The notes: generated from the letters alone by a model not told the origin. A stretch of DNA of 64,000 bases from DASXRA01 sp036558905 (GCA_036558905.1 DATBER010000046.1:1-64000), one strand, 5' to 3'; counted from the stretch's first letter, positions 26,716-35,830 are shown. Program-made: numbers and translations.

Positions 26716-27600
26716 TTAGGCAGGAGCTGACAGCAACTCCCGCATCAGCCGGGCCGTCTCGCTCGGCGTCTTTCCGACCTTGACGCCCGCGGCCTCCAGC
26801 GCTTCCTTCTTCGCCTGCGCGGTGCCCGAGGAGCCGGACACGATGGCGCCGGCGTGGCCCATCGTCTTGCCCTCCGGGGCGGTGAAGCCGGCGACGTAGC
26901 CGACGACCGGCTTGGTGACGTGCTCCTTGATGAACGCCGCCGCCCGCTCCTCGGCGTCGCCGCCGATCTCGCCGATCATCACGATCGCGGCGGTGTCGGG
27001 GTCGGCCTCGAACGCCTCGAGGGCGTCGATGTGCGTGGTGCCGATGATCGGGTCGCCGCCGATGCCCACCGCCGTGGAGAACCCGATGTCGCGCAGCTCG
27101 TACATCATCTGGTAGGTCAGCGTGCCCGACTTGGACACCAGGCCGATGCGCCCGGGCTTGGTGATGTCGGCCGGGATGATGCCGGCGTTCGACTTGCCGG
27201 GACTGATCAATCCGGGGCAGTTCGGGCCGATGATGCGGGTCTTCTTGCCCTGCGCGTGCGCCCAGAAGACGGCCGTGTCGTGCACCGGGATGCCCTCGGT
27301 GATGACCACGCACAGGTCGATCGCCGCGTCAATCGCTTCAGTCACGGCGTCCTTGGTGAACTTCGGCGGCACGAACACCACGGTGACGTCGGCGCCCGTC
27401 TCGGCCATCGCCTCGTGCACGGTGCCGAATACCGGCACCGACTTGCCGTCGAAGTCGACCTTCTCACCGGCCTTGCGCGGGTTGACGCCGCCCACGATGT
27501 TGGTGCCCGAGGCCAGCATGCGCGTGGTGTGCTTGGTGCCCTCGGAACCGGTCATGCCCTGGACGATGACCTTCGAGTTCTCGTTCAGAAAGATCGCCAT
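26716..27600 (-). CDS. sucD: Succinyl-CoA synthetase alpha subunit
   Basis: With SucC, converts succinyl-CoA to succinate with ATP/GTP formation in the TCA cycle. 294 residues: CoA-binding Rossmann start (VIVQGMTGSEGTKHT), GPNCPGLISPG, SKSGTLTYQ, and the phosphorylated His H249 in GKTMGHAGAI. ATG shares one base with the sucC stop (TGATG). Confidence 0.97.
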   Translation of the reverse strand: MAIFLNENSKVIVQGMTGSEGTKHTTRMLASGTNIVGGVNPRKAGEKVDFDGKSVPVFGTVHEAMAETGADVTVVFVPPKFTKDAVTEAIDAAIDLCVVITEGIPVHDTAVFWAHAQGKKTRIIGPNCPGLISPGKSNAGIIPADITKPGRIGLVSKSGTLTYQMMYELRDIGFSTAVGIGGDPIIGTTHIDALEAFEADPDTAAIVMIGEIGGDAEERAAAFIKEHVTKPVVGYVAGFTAPEGKTMGHAGAIVSGSSGTAQAKKEALEAAGVKVGKTPSETARLMRELLSAPA

Positions 27601-28787
27601 CAGGCAGCCGCTCCCGCGAGTTCGGCGGCGCGATCGGCCGCGTCGTCCATTGTGTCGACCTGCTGCACACCGGGCAGGTTCGCGTCGGTCAGGATCTTGC
27701 GGCCGAGTTCGGCGTTGTTGCCGTCGAGGCGCACGACCAGCGGCTTGTTCACCTCGTCGCCGCGCGACTTCAGCAACTCGAACGCGCTGACGATGCCGTT
27801 GGCTACCGCGTCGCAGGCCGTGATGCCGCCGAACACGTTCACGAACACCGACTTGACCGCCGGGTCGGACAGGATGATCTCCAGGCCGTTGGCCATCACC
27901 TCGGCCGAGGCACCGCCGCCGATGTCGAGGAAGTTGGCCGGCTTGACGCCGCCGTGCTTCTCGCCGGCGTAGGCGACGACGTCCAGAGTGGACATCACCA
28001 GGCCGGCGCCGTTGCCGATGATGCCCACACAGGAAAGAGGGTCGTCGAGCTTGACGTAGTTGAGGTGCTTCTCCTTGGCCCGCTGCTCGAGCGGGTCGGT
28101 CGACTCGACGTCGACGAAGGAGGCGTTGTCGGGCTGCCGGAAGCCGGCGTTGTCGTCGAGGGTGACCTTGCCGTCGAGCGCCTTCACGATGCCGTCGCCC
28201 ACCTTGGCCAGCGGGTTGACCTCGACCAGCGTGGCGTCGGTGCCCACGAACGCCTGCCACAACTTGACGAGTACCTCGACGACGGCGTCGGCGACCTCGG
28301 CCGGGAACTTCGCGGCGGCGACGATCTCGCGCGCCTTGGCGGCATCGACCCCGGCCAGCGGATCGACCTTGACCCGGGCCAGCGCCTCGGGCCGCTCGAC
28401 CGCCAGCTGCTCGATCTCCATGCCGCCCTCGTAGGAAGCCATGGCGAGGAACGTGCGGTTGGCCCGGTCGAGCAGGAAGGAGACGTAGTACTCCTCCTCG
28501 ATCTGGGCGCCGGGATCGACCAGCACGCGGTGCACGGTGTGGCCCTTGATGTCCATGCCGAGGATCTGCCCGGCCAGCTCACGCGCATCGGCAGGCGTCT
28601 TGGCGACCTTCACGCCGCCGGCCTTGCCGCGGCCGCCCGTCTTGACCTGGGCCTTCACCACCGTCACGCCACCCAGACGTTCGGCGATCGCCTGCGCCTC
28701 GTCGGGGGTGGTGGCCACCTCGCCGAGCCCGGTCGGGACGCCGTACTTCTGGAACAGTTGCTTGGCTTGGTACTCGAACAGATCCAC
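27600..28787 (-). CDS. sucC: Succinyl-CoA synthetase beta subunit
   Basis: 395 residues, ATP-grasp fold: starts GTG with MDLFEYQAKQLFQKYGVPT, nucleotide-binding VVKAQVKTGGRGKAGGVK, and the C-terminal FLDIGGGASAE and NVFGGITACD motifs of the beta subunit. First gene of the sucC-sucD unit. Confidence 0.97.
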   Translation of the reverse strand: MDLFEYQAKQLFQKYGVPTGLGEVATTPDEAQAIAERLGGVTVVKAQVKTGGRGKAGGVKVAKTPADARELAGQILGMDIKGHTVHRVLVDPGAQIEEEYYVSFLLDRANRTFLAMASYEGGMEIEQLAVERPEALARVKVDPLAGVDAAKAREIVAAAKFPAEVADAVVEVLVKLWQAFVGTDATLVEVNPLAKVGDGIVKALDGKVTLDDNAGFRQPDNASFVDVESTDPLEQRAKEKHLNYVKLDDPLSCVGIIGNGAGLVMSTLDVVAYAGEKHGGVKPANFLDIGGGASAEVMANGLEIILSDPAVKSVFVNVFGGITACDAVANGIVSAFELLKSRGDEVNKPLVVRLDGNNAELGRKILTDANLPGVQQVDTMDDAADRAAELAGAAA

Positions 28788-28883
28788 GCTGATTGCCGCC
28801 CGTTCTCTCCTGATGCCTGCGGGTCGCAGCCTAGGCCAGGCTAGGGCAGGCCGAGCTCCGGGTAAGCGCCGCTGTGCCGGGTT

Positions 28884-29291
28884 TCACCCGTGTGCCGGAG
28901 CACCCACGTTCGTGCGCACCCACTCGACGATGTCCTCCATGGACGCGCCCGGCGTGAAGATCTTGGCGACGCCCAGCCGCTCGAGCTCGGGGATGTCGGC
29001 GTCGGGGATGATGCCGCCGCCGAACACCACCACATCGGTGACGCCCCGCTCGCGGAACAGCTCCATCGTCCGGGCGAACAGGGTCATGTGTGCGCCGGAG
29101 AGCACCGACAGGCCCACGGCGTCGGCGTCCTCCTGGATCACGGTCTGCACGATCTGCTCGGGCGTCTGGTGCAGACCGGTGTAGATGACCTCCATGCCGG
29201 CGTCACGCAGGGCCCGCGCGATGACCTTGGCCCCGCGATCGTGCCCGTCCAGGCCCGGCTTGGCGACGACGACTCGGATGCGCTCTGCCAT
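28884..29291 (-). CDS. Stand-alone cobalamin (B12)-binding domain protein
   Basis: 135 residues, entirely a B12-binding Rossmann domain like the C-terminus of methylmalonyl-CoA mutase: base-off motif D15-G-H17-D-R-G20, then GLSVLSGAHMTLF and VVFGGGIIPDADI. Such small proteins serve as the B12 subunit of acyl-CoA mutases (isobutyryl-/ethylmalonyl-/methylmalonyl type) encoded in two parts. AGGAGG before ATG 29291. No large mutase subunit is in the window, so its partner is elsewhere. Confidence 0.9.
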   Translation of the reverse strand: MAERIRVVVAKPGLDGHDRGAKVIARALRDAGMEVIYTGLHQTPEQIVQTVIQEDADAVGLSVLSGAHMTLFARTMELFRERGVTDVVVFGGGIIPDADIPELERLGVAKIFTPGASMEDIVEWVRTNVGAPAHG

Positions 29292-29486
29292 CGGACGGCC
29301 TCCTCTGTACCCGAACCTGGCAGGTACCCTAAGCCCGAACCAGGCGTGGGGGCCGGGCACGTCCACGAACTGTGGCGTAACCGATTATCCCCGTGTGACA
29401 TCATCCCGATCGCTGGATTTGACCGAGTCCAGTCCCGTGAGCACTGTTGGCGCTGACCAACACAGGACCGCCGCCCCGAGGAGATC

Positions 29487-30812
29487 ATGGCGACCACCGA
29501 GCTCATGCGGTCGCCAGCCGCAGCCGAGCCGGCCCGGCCGCCGGGGTTCGGGCGGCTGATCCTCCCCTCGGCGTTCACCGCCGGGACATCCCGCTCGCTG
29601 GCCCTGGTCTGGATCTGCTCGCGGGCCGGGATGCTGCTCGTGCTGGGCCTGCTGGGCGGGCCGGTCACCGGCGACGTCCTCTACTACGCCCGCAGCCTGC
29701 ACACCATGTTCTACGGCGGCGGCCTGCGCCAGACGTTGCAGGAGTATCCGGTCCCGGTGCTGGGCATCATGCTGCCGCAGTACCTGCTCGGCGCCCTGAA
29801 CTCGGTGGCGTTCGCGTTCCTGTTCGTCTCCTCGATGCTGGCCGTCGACGCCGCGTTCACTGCGTTCGTGTGGCGGGTCAGCGGGCGGCGGCGCAGCGAG
29901 GCGGTCACGTTCTGGCTGCTGTTCGCCCCGGCGATGGGACCGCTCGCCTACTTCCGGTTCGACCTGGTGCCGGCCGTGCTCACCGGTGCCGCGCTGCTGG
30001 CGGTCATCCGCCGGCCCCGCTGGACCGGGGCGCTGACGGCTCTGGGGGTGGCGCTCAAGCTGTGGCCGATCGTCATGCTGCCGGTGTTCCTGCTGCGCCG
30101 GGCCCGGCGGGTGACCGTGCTGTGGTCGTTCGCGGTGACCGGCGTGGTGATCGCCGGGATCAGCCTGGCCGTCGCCGGGTACAGCCGGCTGGTCTCACCC
30201 ATCAACTGGCAGGCCCAGCGCGGACTGCAGATCGAGTCGGCGCCGGCCACCCCGCTGATGCTCGTCCGGGCGGTGCAGCCGCACGGCCCGTGGGACATCC
30301 GCACCAGCAAGTACAAGGCCACCGAGATGTTCGGGGCCGGTGTGCACGCGATGGTGCTGGTGTCCGCGGCGGCGACCGCGCTCGGTGTGTTGCTGCTGGC
30401 CTGGTTGTGGCTGCGGTGCCGCCGGCTGGGCGACGCCCCGCTGCTGACCCTGGGCTGGCTCATCCTGGCCGCGGCCGCCGTCCTGACCATCACGAACAAG
30501 ACGCTGAGCCCGCAGTACATCCTGTGGTTGGGCGGCCCGGTGGCGGCCCTGTTCGTGCTGTCCCCGCGCGACGCCGCCATCCACCGGGTGGCCCGGGCGT
30601 TGCTGCTGCTGTCGGTGATCACCCAGCTGATCTACCCGATCTGGTACGCCAAACTGGTCAACGTCGGGTGGTACACGCTGCCGATGACGCTGCTGCTCGC
30701 TGCGCGCAACCTGCTGCTGGTGCGGCTGGCCTGGCTGGCCTGCGCCGAGGTGTGGCGGCGGACCCGCGTCCCGGCCGAGACGGCCGTTCCGGTCGAGACG
30801 ACGGCCGCATGA
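29487..30812 (+). CDS. GT87-type membrane glycosyltransferase (DUF2029)
   Basis: A 441-residue membrane protein with about ten helices, of the polyprenol-phosphate-mannose-dependent mannosyltransferase type (GT87/GT-C). Acidic residue after the first helix (GPVTGDVLYYARSLHTMFYGG), the FRFDLVPAVLTGAAL segment and TNKTLSPQYILWLGGP are typical. Would add a sugar to lipoglycan or lipid on the outer face. GAGGAG before ATG 29487. Coupled by ATGA to the next gene. Confidence 0.83.
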   Translation: MATTELMRSPAAAEPARPPGFGRLILPSAFTAGTSRSLALVWICSRAGMLLVLGLLGGPVTGDVLYYARSLHTMFYGGGLRQTLQEYPVPVLGIMLPQYLLGALNSVAFAFLFVSSMLAVDAAFTAFVWRVSGRRRSEAVTFWLLFAPAMGPLAYFRFDLVPAVLTGAALLAVIRRPRWTGALTALGVALKLWPIVMLPVFLLRRARRVTVLWSFAVTGVVIAGISLAVAGYSRLVSPINWQAQRGLQIESAPATPLMLVRAVQPHGPWDIRTSKYKATEMFGAGVHAMVLVSAAATALGVLLLAWLWLRCRRLGDAPLLTLGWLILAAAAVLTITNKTLSPQYILWLGGPVAALFVLSPRDAAIHRVARALLLLSVITQLIYPIWYAKLVNVGWYTLPMTLLLAARNLLLVRLAWLACAEVWRRTRVPAETAVPVETTAA

Positions 30813-32359
30813 CCGCCACACTGGCCGAGCGCGCGACGACGGTGCGCCTCACCCTGCGCACCAACCTCCGGCAACGGGTCGACGGGGTGCGCGAGGCGCC
30901 GGGCATCGCCATCCTGACGGTGGTCTGCCTGGCCGCGTACCTCGTCCACTCGCTGTACGCCCAGTACACCTACCGCAGCACCGCCTTCGACCTGGGCATC
31001 TTCGACCAGGCGGTGCGCGCCTACGCCCACTTCCAGGCGCCGATGGTTCCGCTCAAGGGGCCGGGCTACAACATCTTCGGCGACCACTTCCACCCGATCA
31101 TCGCCGTCATCGCGCCGCTGTACTGGATCTGGGACAGCCCGAACGTGCTGCTCATCGTCCAGGCGTTGCTCATGGCGGCCGCGGTGCCGGTGGTGTACCG
31201 GTTTACCCGGCGGCGCACCGGACCCCGCATGTCGCTGGTCATCACCGCGGCCTACGGGCTGGGCTGGCCGGTGCAGGCGCTGATCGACTTCGACTTCCAC
31301 GAGGTCGCTTTCGCGACGCCGCTGCTGGCCCTGGCGATCGACGCTCTCGATCGGCGCGACGACCGCAAGCTGCTGCTCTGGTCGATACTGCTGCTGTTCG
31401 TGCGCGAGGACATGGGCATCGTCGTCGCGGTGCTCGCCCTGCTGCGCCTGCTGCAACGGCGCCGGCCGCACTGGCGGGCGATCGCCCTGGCCGTGGGCGG
31501 CATCATCGCGTACGCGATCACGACCTCGCTGATCATTCCGCACTTCGCGCGGGGCCACGGCTTCGCCTACGGCGGCCAGTTCGACTCGCTGGGCAAGAAC
31601 CTGCCCGACGCGGCGATCAGCATCGTCGCCCACCCGTGGCACGCGATAAAGCTGTTCGTCACCCCGGGCGTGAAGACCGAGACGCTGCTGTACCTCGTGC
31701 TGCCGTTCGCGCTGATCTTCCTGCGCTCACCCTATGCGCTGCTGGCGCTGCCGATGCTTGCCGAGCGGTTCTTCAACTCCCGGGCCAACCTGTGGCAGCC
31801 GCACTTCCACTACAACGCACTGCCCTGGTTGGTACTGGCCCTGGCCACCGTCGACGGGGCGGCCAAGCTCGGACTGTTCCGGCCGACGGTGGGCGCCCGG
31901 CGCGCTCGGATCGCGCTGGTCGCCTGGCTGGTCGCCGTTCCCGTGTTCCTGCCGTTCTACACCTGGCGGGCCCATCCCTACGCGTGGACGCAGATGCGCA
32001 CCACCCGCGGCATCCAGAACCAGGCCGCTCTGCACGCGGCGCGCGCGGTGGTGGCCCGGCTGCCCAGCAACGTCTGCATCGAGGCCGACAACAAGCTCGT
32101 CCCGCATCTGACCAACCGCGACTACGTCACGCTGCCCGACACGCAGAAGGGCACCGCCGACTTCGTCGCCCTGGACATGGGCTCCCCTGACGTCGGTGGC
32201 AACCCGCCGGCGCCGAAGCCGGCCGCCGTCCTGGCCCAGGTGCAGAAGCAGGGCTATACCGTGATCTTCCGCCAGGCCAAGTTCGTGCTGCTGCGGTCGC
32301 CGCACTACACCGGCCCGTCGAGCGAGTGCCATCCTCTCAGCAAGGGGAAAGCCGGCTGA
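30809..32359 (+). CDS. DUF2079 membrane protein
   Basis: 516 residues, multi-helix GT-C-like membrane protein of the DUF2079 family: the STAFDLGIFDQAVRAYAHF segment, GDHFHPIIAVIAPLYW and the REDMGIVVAVLALL helix are characteristic. C-terminal soluble part (CIEADNKLVPHLTNRDYV) is extracytoplasmic. Probably a membrane glycosyltransferase of unknown substrate, working with the GT87 protein whose stop it overlaps. Confidence 0.85.
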   Translation: MTATLAERATTVRLTLRTNLRQRVDGVREAPGIAILTVVCLAAYLVHSLYAQYTYRSTAFDLGIFDQAVRAYAHFQAPMVPLKGPGYNIFGDHFHPIIAVIAPLYWIWDSPNVLLIVQALLMAAAVPVVYRFTRRRTGPRMSLVITAAYGLGWPVQALIDFDFHEVAFATPLLALAIDALDRRDDRKLLLWSILLLFVREDMGIVVAVLALLRLLQRRRPHWRAIALAVGGIIAYAITTSLIIPHFARGHGFAYGGQFDSLGKNLPDAAISIVAHPWHAIKLFVTPGVKTETLLYLVLPFALIFLRSPYALLALPMLAERFFNSRANLWQPHFHYNALPWLVLALATVDGAAKLGLFRPTVGARRARIALVAWLVAVPVFLPFYTWRAHPYAWTQMRTTRGIQNQAALHAARAVVARLPSNVCIEADNKLVPHLTNRDYVTLPDTQKGTADFVALDMGSPDVGGNPPAPKPAAVLAQVQKQGYTVIFRQAKFVLLRSPHYTGPSSECHPLSKGKAG

Positions 32360-32423
32360 CGGCGTTGTAGAGCCGGCGGGCTCGGCTCCGACGTACCGGT
32401 AAACGCCTGAGGAGGTACGTCTG

Positions 32424-33023
32424 ATGAGCAGGGTCACCTGCGACGTTTCGGTTTCCGTCGACGGCTACAGCGCCGGGCTGAACCAGACGCAAGAACTGCC
32501 GTTCGGCGACCGCGACGGCGAGGCGCTGCACCGCTGGATGTTCGAGCAGGCCGAGCAGAACGCCGCGGAGGTCGCGGCGATCCTGAGCGCGCGGGCCTAC
32601 GTCATGGGCCGCAACATGTTCGGCCCGATCCGCGGCGAGTGGGACCGGCCGTGGCGGGGCTGGTGGGGTGAGGAGCCGCCCTACCACGCCCCGGTGTTCG
32701 TGCTCACGCACTACCCGCACGAGCCGCTGGAGATGCAGGGCGGCACGACGTTCCACTTCGTCACCGACGGGATCGAATCGGCGCTGGCCCAGGCCCGGGA
32801 CGCGGCCGGCGACGGCGACGTCTCGATCGCCGGCGGCGCCCACACGGTGAGCCAGTACCTGGTGGCCGGCGCCATCGACGAGCTGCGCCTGCACCTCGCG
32901 CCCATGACGTTCGGGCAGGGCGAGCGCATCTTCGACGGCGTCGGCCCGCTGAACCTGGAGCAGATCGGCGAGGTGAAGGGAACCGACCTGGTCACGCACC
33001 TGACGTACCGGGTGGTGCGCTAG
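32424..33023 (+). CDS. Dihydrofolate reductase family protein (RibD C-terminal type)
   Basis: 199 residues: VTCDVSVSVDGYSAG start, MGRNMFGPIRG, PVFVLTHYP, and the SIAGGAHTVSQYLVAGAIDELRLHLAPMTFGQGERIFDG segment of the RibD_C family. An NADPH-dependent reductase fold; many stand-alone members have unknown substrates. Excellent GGAGG site before ATG 32424. Its TAG stop falls in the TA of the inserted element that follows. Confidence 0.88.
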   Translation: MSRVTCDVSVSVDGYSAGLNQTQELPFGDRDGEALHRWMFEQAEQNAAEVAAILSARAYVMGRNMFGPIRGEWDRPWRGWWGEEPPYHAPVFVLTHYPHEPLEMQGGTTFHFVTDGIESALAQARDAAGDGDVSIAGGAHTVSQYLVAGAIDELRLHLAPMTFGQGERIFDGVGPLNLEQIGEVKGTDLVTHLTYRVVR

Positions 33024-33188
33024 TGTCCCGCGCCGGGAGTTGGGCGAATAAGTCCGGTGATCCAGGTGTCCGCTCGCAACGCGGAGGAGCAGCCGATACC
33101 GCTGTTGTATCGGCGACGACGACAACGCCGCGAGCGTGCAGCCCGGGTGCCGGAATTATCGGCTGAATTCCCGGGCGCGGGGCACTAG
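33020..33188. mobile_element. MITE-like element with long terminal inverted repeats, inserted at CTAG with TA duplication
   Basis: The ends match as imperfect inverted repeats of about 38 bases: CTAGTGTCCCGCGCC at 33020 against CTAGTGCCCCGCGCC reading inward from 33188, continuing to ...CCGG on both sides (about 31 of 39 positions). Inside are nested stems CGCTCGC/GCGAGCG (33071-33077/33130-33136) and GCCGATAC/GTATCGGC (33092-33099/33107-33114). The flanking TA on both sides looks like an IS630/Tc1-type target duplication. No open frame. The stops of both flanking convergent genes (TAG 33021-33023 plus; TAG 33187-33185 minus) use the duplicated TA plus the G of the repeat. Confidence 0.65.
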
Positions 33189-35536
33189 AGCTTTTCCAAT
33201 GCGGCGTAGCGCAGGACCAGCCACTTGACGCCGGCGCTGCCGAAGTCGATCTGGGCCTGCGCCTGCTCGCCCGAGCCGCGGGTGTCGACCACGGTGCCCA
33301 GCCCCCAGGCGTCGTGGGTGACCCGGTCGCCCTTCTCCAGGGCGAGCACGGCCCGGTTGCCGACGCCGCCCCGCAGGCCGCCGCTGCGCAGCCGGGACGC
33401 GGCTAGTTGCTCCTGCGCCGAGCGGCGCGGGGCGACCCGGTACCCGTGGTCGCTGTACCGGCTCGGAGCGTCGTCGCCGTATCCCCCGACGAACGGCTGC
33501 CGGTCGACGGCGCCGCTCCACTCGACCAGCTCGCCCGGCACCTCGTCGAGGAACCGCGACGGCGGGTTCCACTGCGGCCGGCCCCACGCGCTGCGAGCCA
33601 GGGCCCGGGACAGGTACAGCCGCTCGCGTGCCCGGGTGATGCCGACGTAGGCCAGCCGGCGCTCCTCGGCCAGCTCCTTCTCGTCCATCTGCGCCCGCTG
33701 GTGGGGGAAGACGCCGTCCTCCAGGCCGGTCAGGAACACGACCGGGAACTCCAGCCCCTTCGCGGTGTGCAGGGTCATCAACGTGACGACGCCGCCGCTC
33801 GCGTCGGGCACCGTGTCGGCGTCGGACACCAGCGACACCTGCTCGAGGAAGGCGTCCAGGTCGCCGGCCTCGTCGGTGCCCTGGCGCTGTTCCTCGAACT
33901 CGCGGGCCACGCTGACGAGTTCGCGCAGGTTGTCGATGCGGCCCTCGTCCTGGGGGTCCTTGCTGGCCTCGAGCTCGCGCAGGTAGCCGGTCTTGTCGAG
34001 GACGGCCTCCAGAATCTCGCTGGGCGTGCCGTCGATACCCACCGCGCGCAGATCGGTGAGCAGGGTCTCGAAATCGCGAATTGCCCCCAGGGAACGCGGA
34101 TTCATGCCCGGCGCGGCGTCGGCCCGGTCGAGCGCGGCACCGTAGGAGATGCCCTCCTGTTCGGCCAGCGCCGCGACACAGGCCTGGGCGCGATCGCCGA
34201 TGCCCCGGCGGGGGGTGTTGAGGATGCGACGCAGGCTCACCACGTCGTCGGGGTTGGCGATCACCCGCAGGTAGGCCAGCGCGTCCCGGACCTCGCGCCG
34301 CTCGTAGAAGCGCACGCCGCCGACGACCCGGTACGGCAACCCGACCCGGATGAACACTTCCTCGAAGACACGGGACTGGGCGTTCGTCCGGTAGAACACC
34401 GCCACGTCCGACGGGGTGTACTTCTCGACCTGCTGGGCCACCCAGGCCGCCTCGTCGTGCTCGTTCTCGGCGACGTAGCCCTCGATCGGCTCGCCCGCCC
34501 CGGCGTCGGACCACAGGTTCTTCGGCTTGCGATCCGGGTTGCGGGCGATGACGGCGTTGGCCGCGTTGAGGATCGTCTGCGTGGAGCGGTAGTTCTGCTC
34601 GAGCAGGATCGTCGTCGCGTCGGGGTAGTCGCGCTCGAACTCGAGGATGTTGCGGATCGTCGCCCCGCGGAACGCGTAGATGGACTGGTCGGCGTCGCCC
34701 ACCACGGCCAGTTCGGAGCGGCCGTCGCCCTCGCCGACCAGTTCGCGCACCAGCACGTACTGGGCGTGGTTGGTGTCCTGGTACTCGTCCACCAGCACGT
34801 GCCGGAACCGCTGCCGATACCGCTCGGCGATGTCCTTGTGCTGCTGCAGCAGCTCGACGGTCGCCATGATCAGGTCGTCGAAGTCGAGCGCGTGGGCCTC
34901 GTGCAGCCGCGCCTGGTAGCGGGTGTACGCCTCGGCGAGCACCTTCTCGTGGGCGTTGCTGGCCTGGTCGGACCAGACCTCGGGCGTGACGAGTTCGTTC
35001 TTGAGGTTGCTCATCTGGCCGCACAGCGACTTCGGCGGGTACCGCTTGAGGTCGAGGTCGAGCTCGCGGCCCACCAGGGTCATCAGCCGCACCGAGTCGT
35101 CGGCGTCGTAGATGGAGAACGACGACTTGAAACCCAGCACGTTGCCGTCGGCGCGCAGGATGCGCACGCACATCGAGTGGAAGGTGCTGACCCACATCGA
35201 CCGGGCCCGCGGGCCGACGAGCGCAGCGACCCGCTCCTTCATCTCGCCGGCCGCCTTGTTGGTGAACGTGATGGCCAGGATCTGGTTGGGCCGGGCGTCG
35301 CGCTCGGCCAGCAGGTAGGCCACCCGATGGGTCAGTACCCGGGTCTTGCCCGACCCGGCTCCCGCCACGATGAGCAGGGGGGTGCCCTGATGAACGACCG
35401 CCTTGCGCTGCTGGGGGTTCAGCCCGTCCAGCAGGGTGTCCGGATCGACCGCGAGCGGCATCCCGCGCCGTTTCTTGGGCGCCTTCTCGGCCGCCTGGTC
35501 CGGCAGCGTGAACAGGGTGTCGGCGTCGCTCGTCAT
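33185..35536 (-). CDS. pcrA: ATP-dependent DNA helicase PcrA/UvrD1
   Basis: Superfamily 1A 3'-5' helicase for repair and recombination. 783 residues from ATG 35536: Q motif LNPQQRKAV, Walker A AGAGSGKTR (K64), motif II VDEYQDTN, motif III VVGDADQSIYAFRGA, motif IV QNYRSTQTILNAAN, motif V LMTLHTAKGLEFPVVFLTGLEDGVFPH and motif VI ERRLAYVGITRARERLYL. The C-terminal Tudor-like end (GDRVTHDAWGLGTVVDTRG) marks PcrA/UvrD1. Reading further upstream enters a GC-rich repetitive stretch without family similarity. Confidence 0.95.
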   Translation of the reverse strand: MTSDADTLFTLPDQAAEKAPKKRRGMPLAVDPDTLLDGLNPQQRKAVVHQGTPLLIVAGAGSGKTRVLTHRVAYLLAERDARPNQILAITFTNKAAGEMKERVAALVGPRARSMWVSTFHSMCVRILRADGNVLGFKSSFSIYDADDSVRLMTLVGRELDLDLKRYPPKSLCGQMSNLKNELVTPEVWSDQASNAHEKVLAEAYTRYQARLHEAHALDFDDLIMATVELLQQHKDIAERYRQRFRHVLVDEYQDTNHAQYVLVRELVGEGDGRSELAVVGDADQSIYAFRGATIRNILEFERDYPDATTILLEQNYRSTQTILNAANAVIARNPDRKPKNLWSDAGAGEPIEGYVAENEHDEAAWVAQQVEKYTPSDVAVFYRTNAQSRVFEEVFIRVGLPYRVVGGVRFYERREVRDALAYLRVIANPDDVVSLRRILNTPRRGIGDRAQACVAALAEQEGISYGAALDRADAAPGMNPRSLGAIRDFETLLTDLRAVGIDGTPSEILEAVLDKTGYLRELEASKDPQDEGRIDNLRELVSVAREFEEQRQGTDEAGDLDAFLEQVSLVSDADTVPDASGGVVTLMTLHTAKGLEFPVVFLTGLEDGVFPHQRAQMDEKELAEERRLAYVGITRARERLYLSRALARSAWGRPQWNPPSRFLDEVPGELVEWSGAVDRQPFVGGYGDDAPSRYSDHGYRVAPRRSAQEQLAASRLRSGGLRGGVGNRAVLALEKGDRVTHDAWGLGTVVDTRGSGEQAQAQIDFGSAGVKWLVLRYAALEKL

Positions 35537-35716
35537 CTCGCCGACCAGCCTACGGCGGCCCACCGTCAGCGGCCGGTACGCCGGTGCGGCGGGTACGCCG
35601 GTACGGCCGGCGCGGCCCGGCGCGGCCGGTGCGGCCCGGCGCGGCCAGGGCGGGGCGGGCGGCGCGGCCGGGCCGAGCGGTCCGTCTCTCATGGTGAGAC
35701 GCGCATCCCACTCGGG

Positions 35717-35746
35717 TTGCCGCGGCGCGTCCCGGCATGGCACGAT
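35717..35746 (+). promoter_or_regulatory. Probable promoter of the chorismate mutase leader
   Basis: TTGCCG (35717-35722) and CACGAT (35741-35746) are spaced by 18 bases; transcription would begin about 7 bases later, at the GTG of the leader peptide, giving a leaderless start. The -10 match is poor; placement is inferred from the leader. Confidence 0.35.
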
Positions 35747-35753
35747 CGATTCC

Positions 35754-35813
35754 GTGCTGAGCCGCCACGAGTTCTTTTATGGGTACCCCACGGTGCCCGT
35801 CGCTGTCGGCTGA
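35754..35813 (+). CDS. Phe/Tyr-rich leader peptide of the chorismate mutase gene (attenuator)
   Basis: A 20-codon frame from GTG to TGA encodes VLSRHEFFYGYPTVPVAVG, with Phe-Phe-Tyr-Gly-Tyr in a row. It precedes a terminator and the chorismate mutase gene, whose pathway ends in Phe and Tyr, so ribosome stalling at these codons could control read-through. GGGTACC (35781-35787) over the Gly-Tyr-Pro codons pairs with GGTGCCC (35792-35798); the latter region can instead pair (GCCCG 35795-35799) with CGGGC (35835-35839) in the terminator arm. No ribosome site, so leaderless translation is assumed. No homologues could be checked. Confidence 0.6.
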   Translation: MLSRHEFFYGYPTVPVAVG

Positions 35814-35830
35814 CCACACAGACCGCAGAC

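Noticed and set aside
29445..29462. TGTTGG/CCAACA inverted repeat upstream of the GT87 gene
   Set aside because: Only 6-base arms with a 6-base gap; expected by chance and no regulator nearby.
35537..35700. Extension of PcrA further upstream, or a separate Ala/Pro/Gly-rich peptide
   Set aside because: Simple GGCCGGTGCGGC-type repeats give low-complexity translation; the helicase family starts at ATG 35536.
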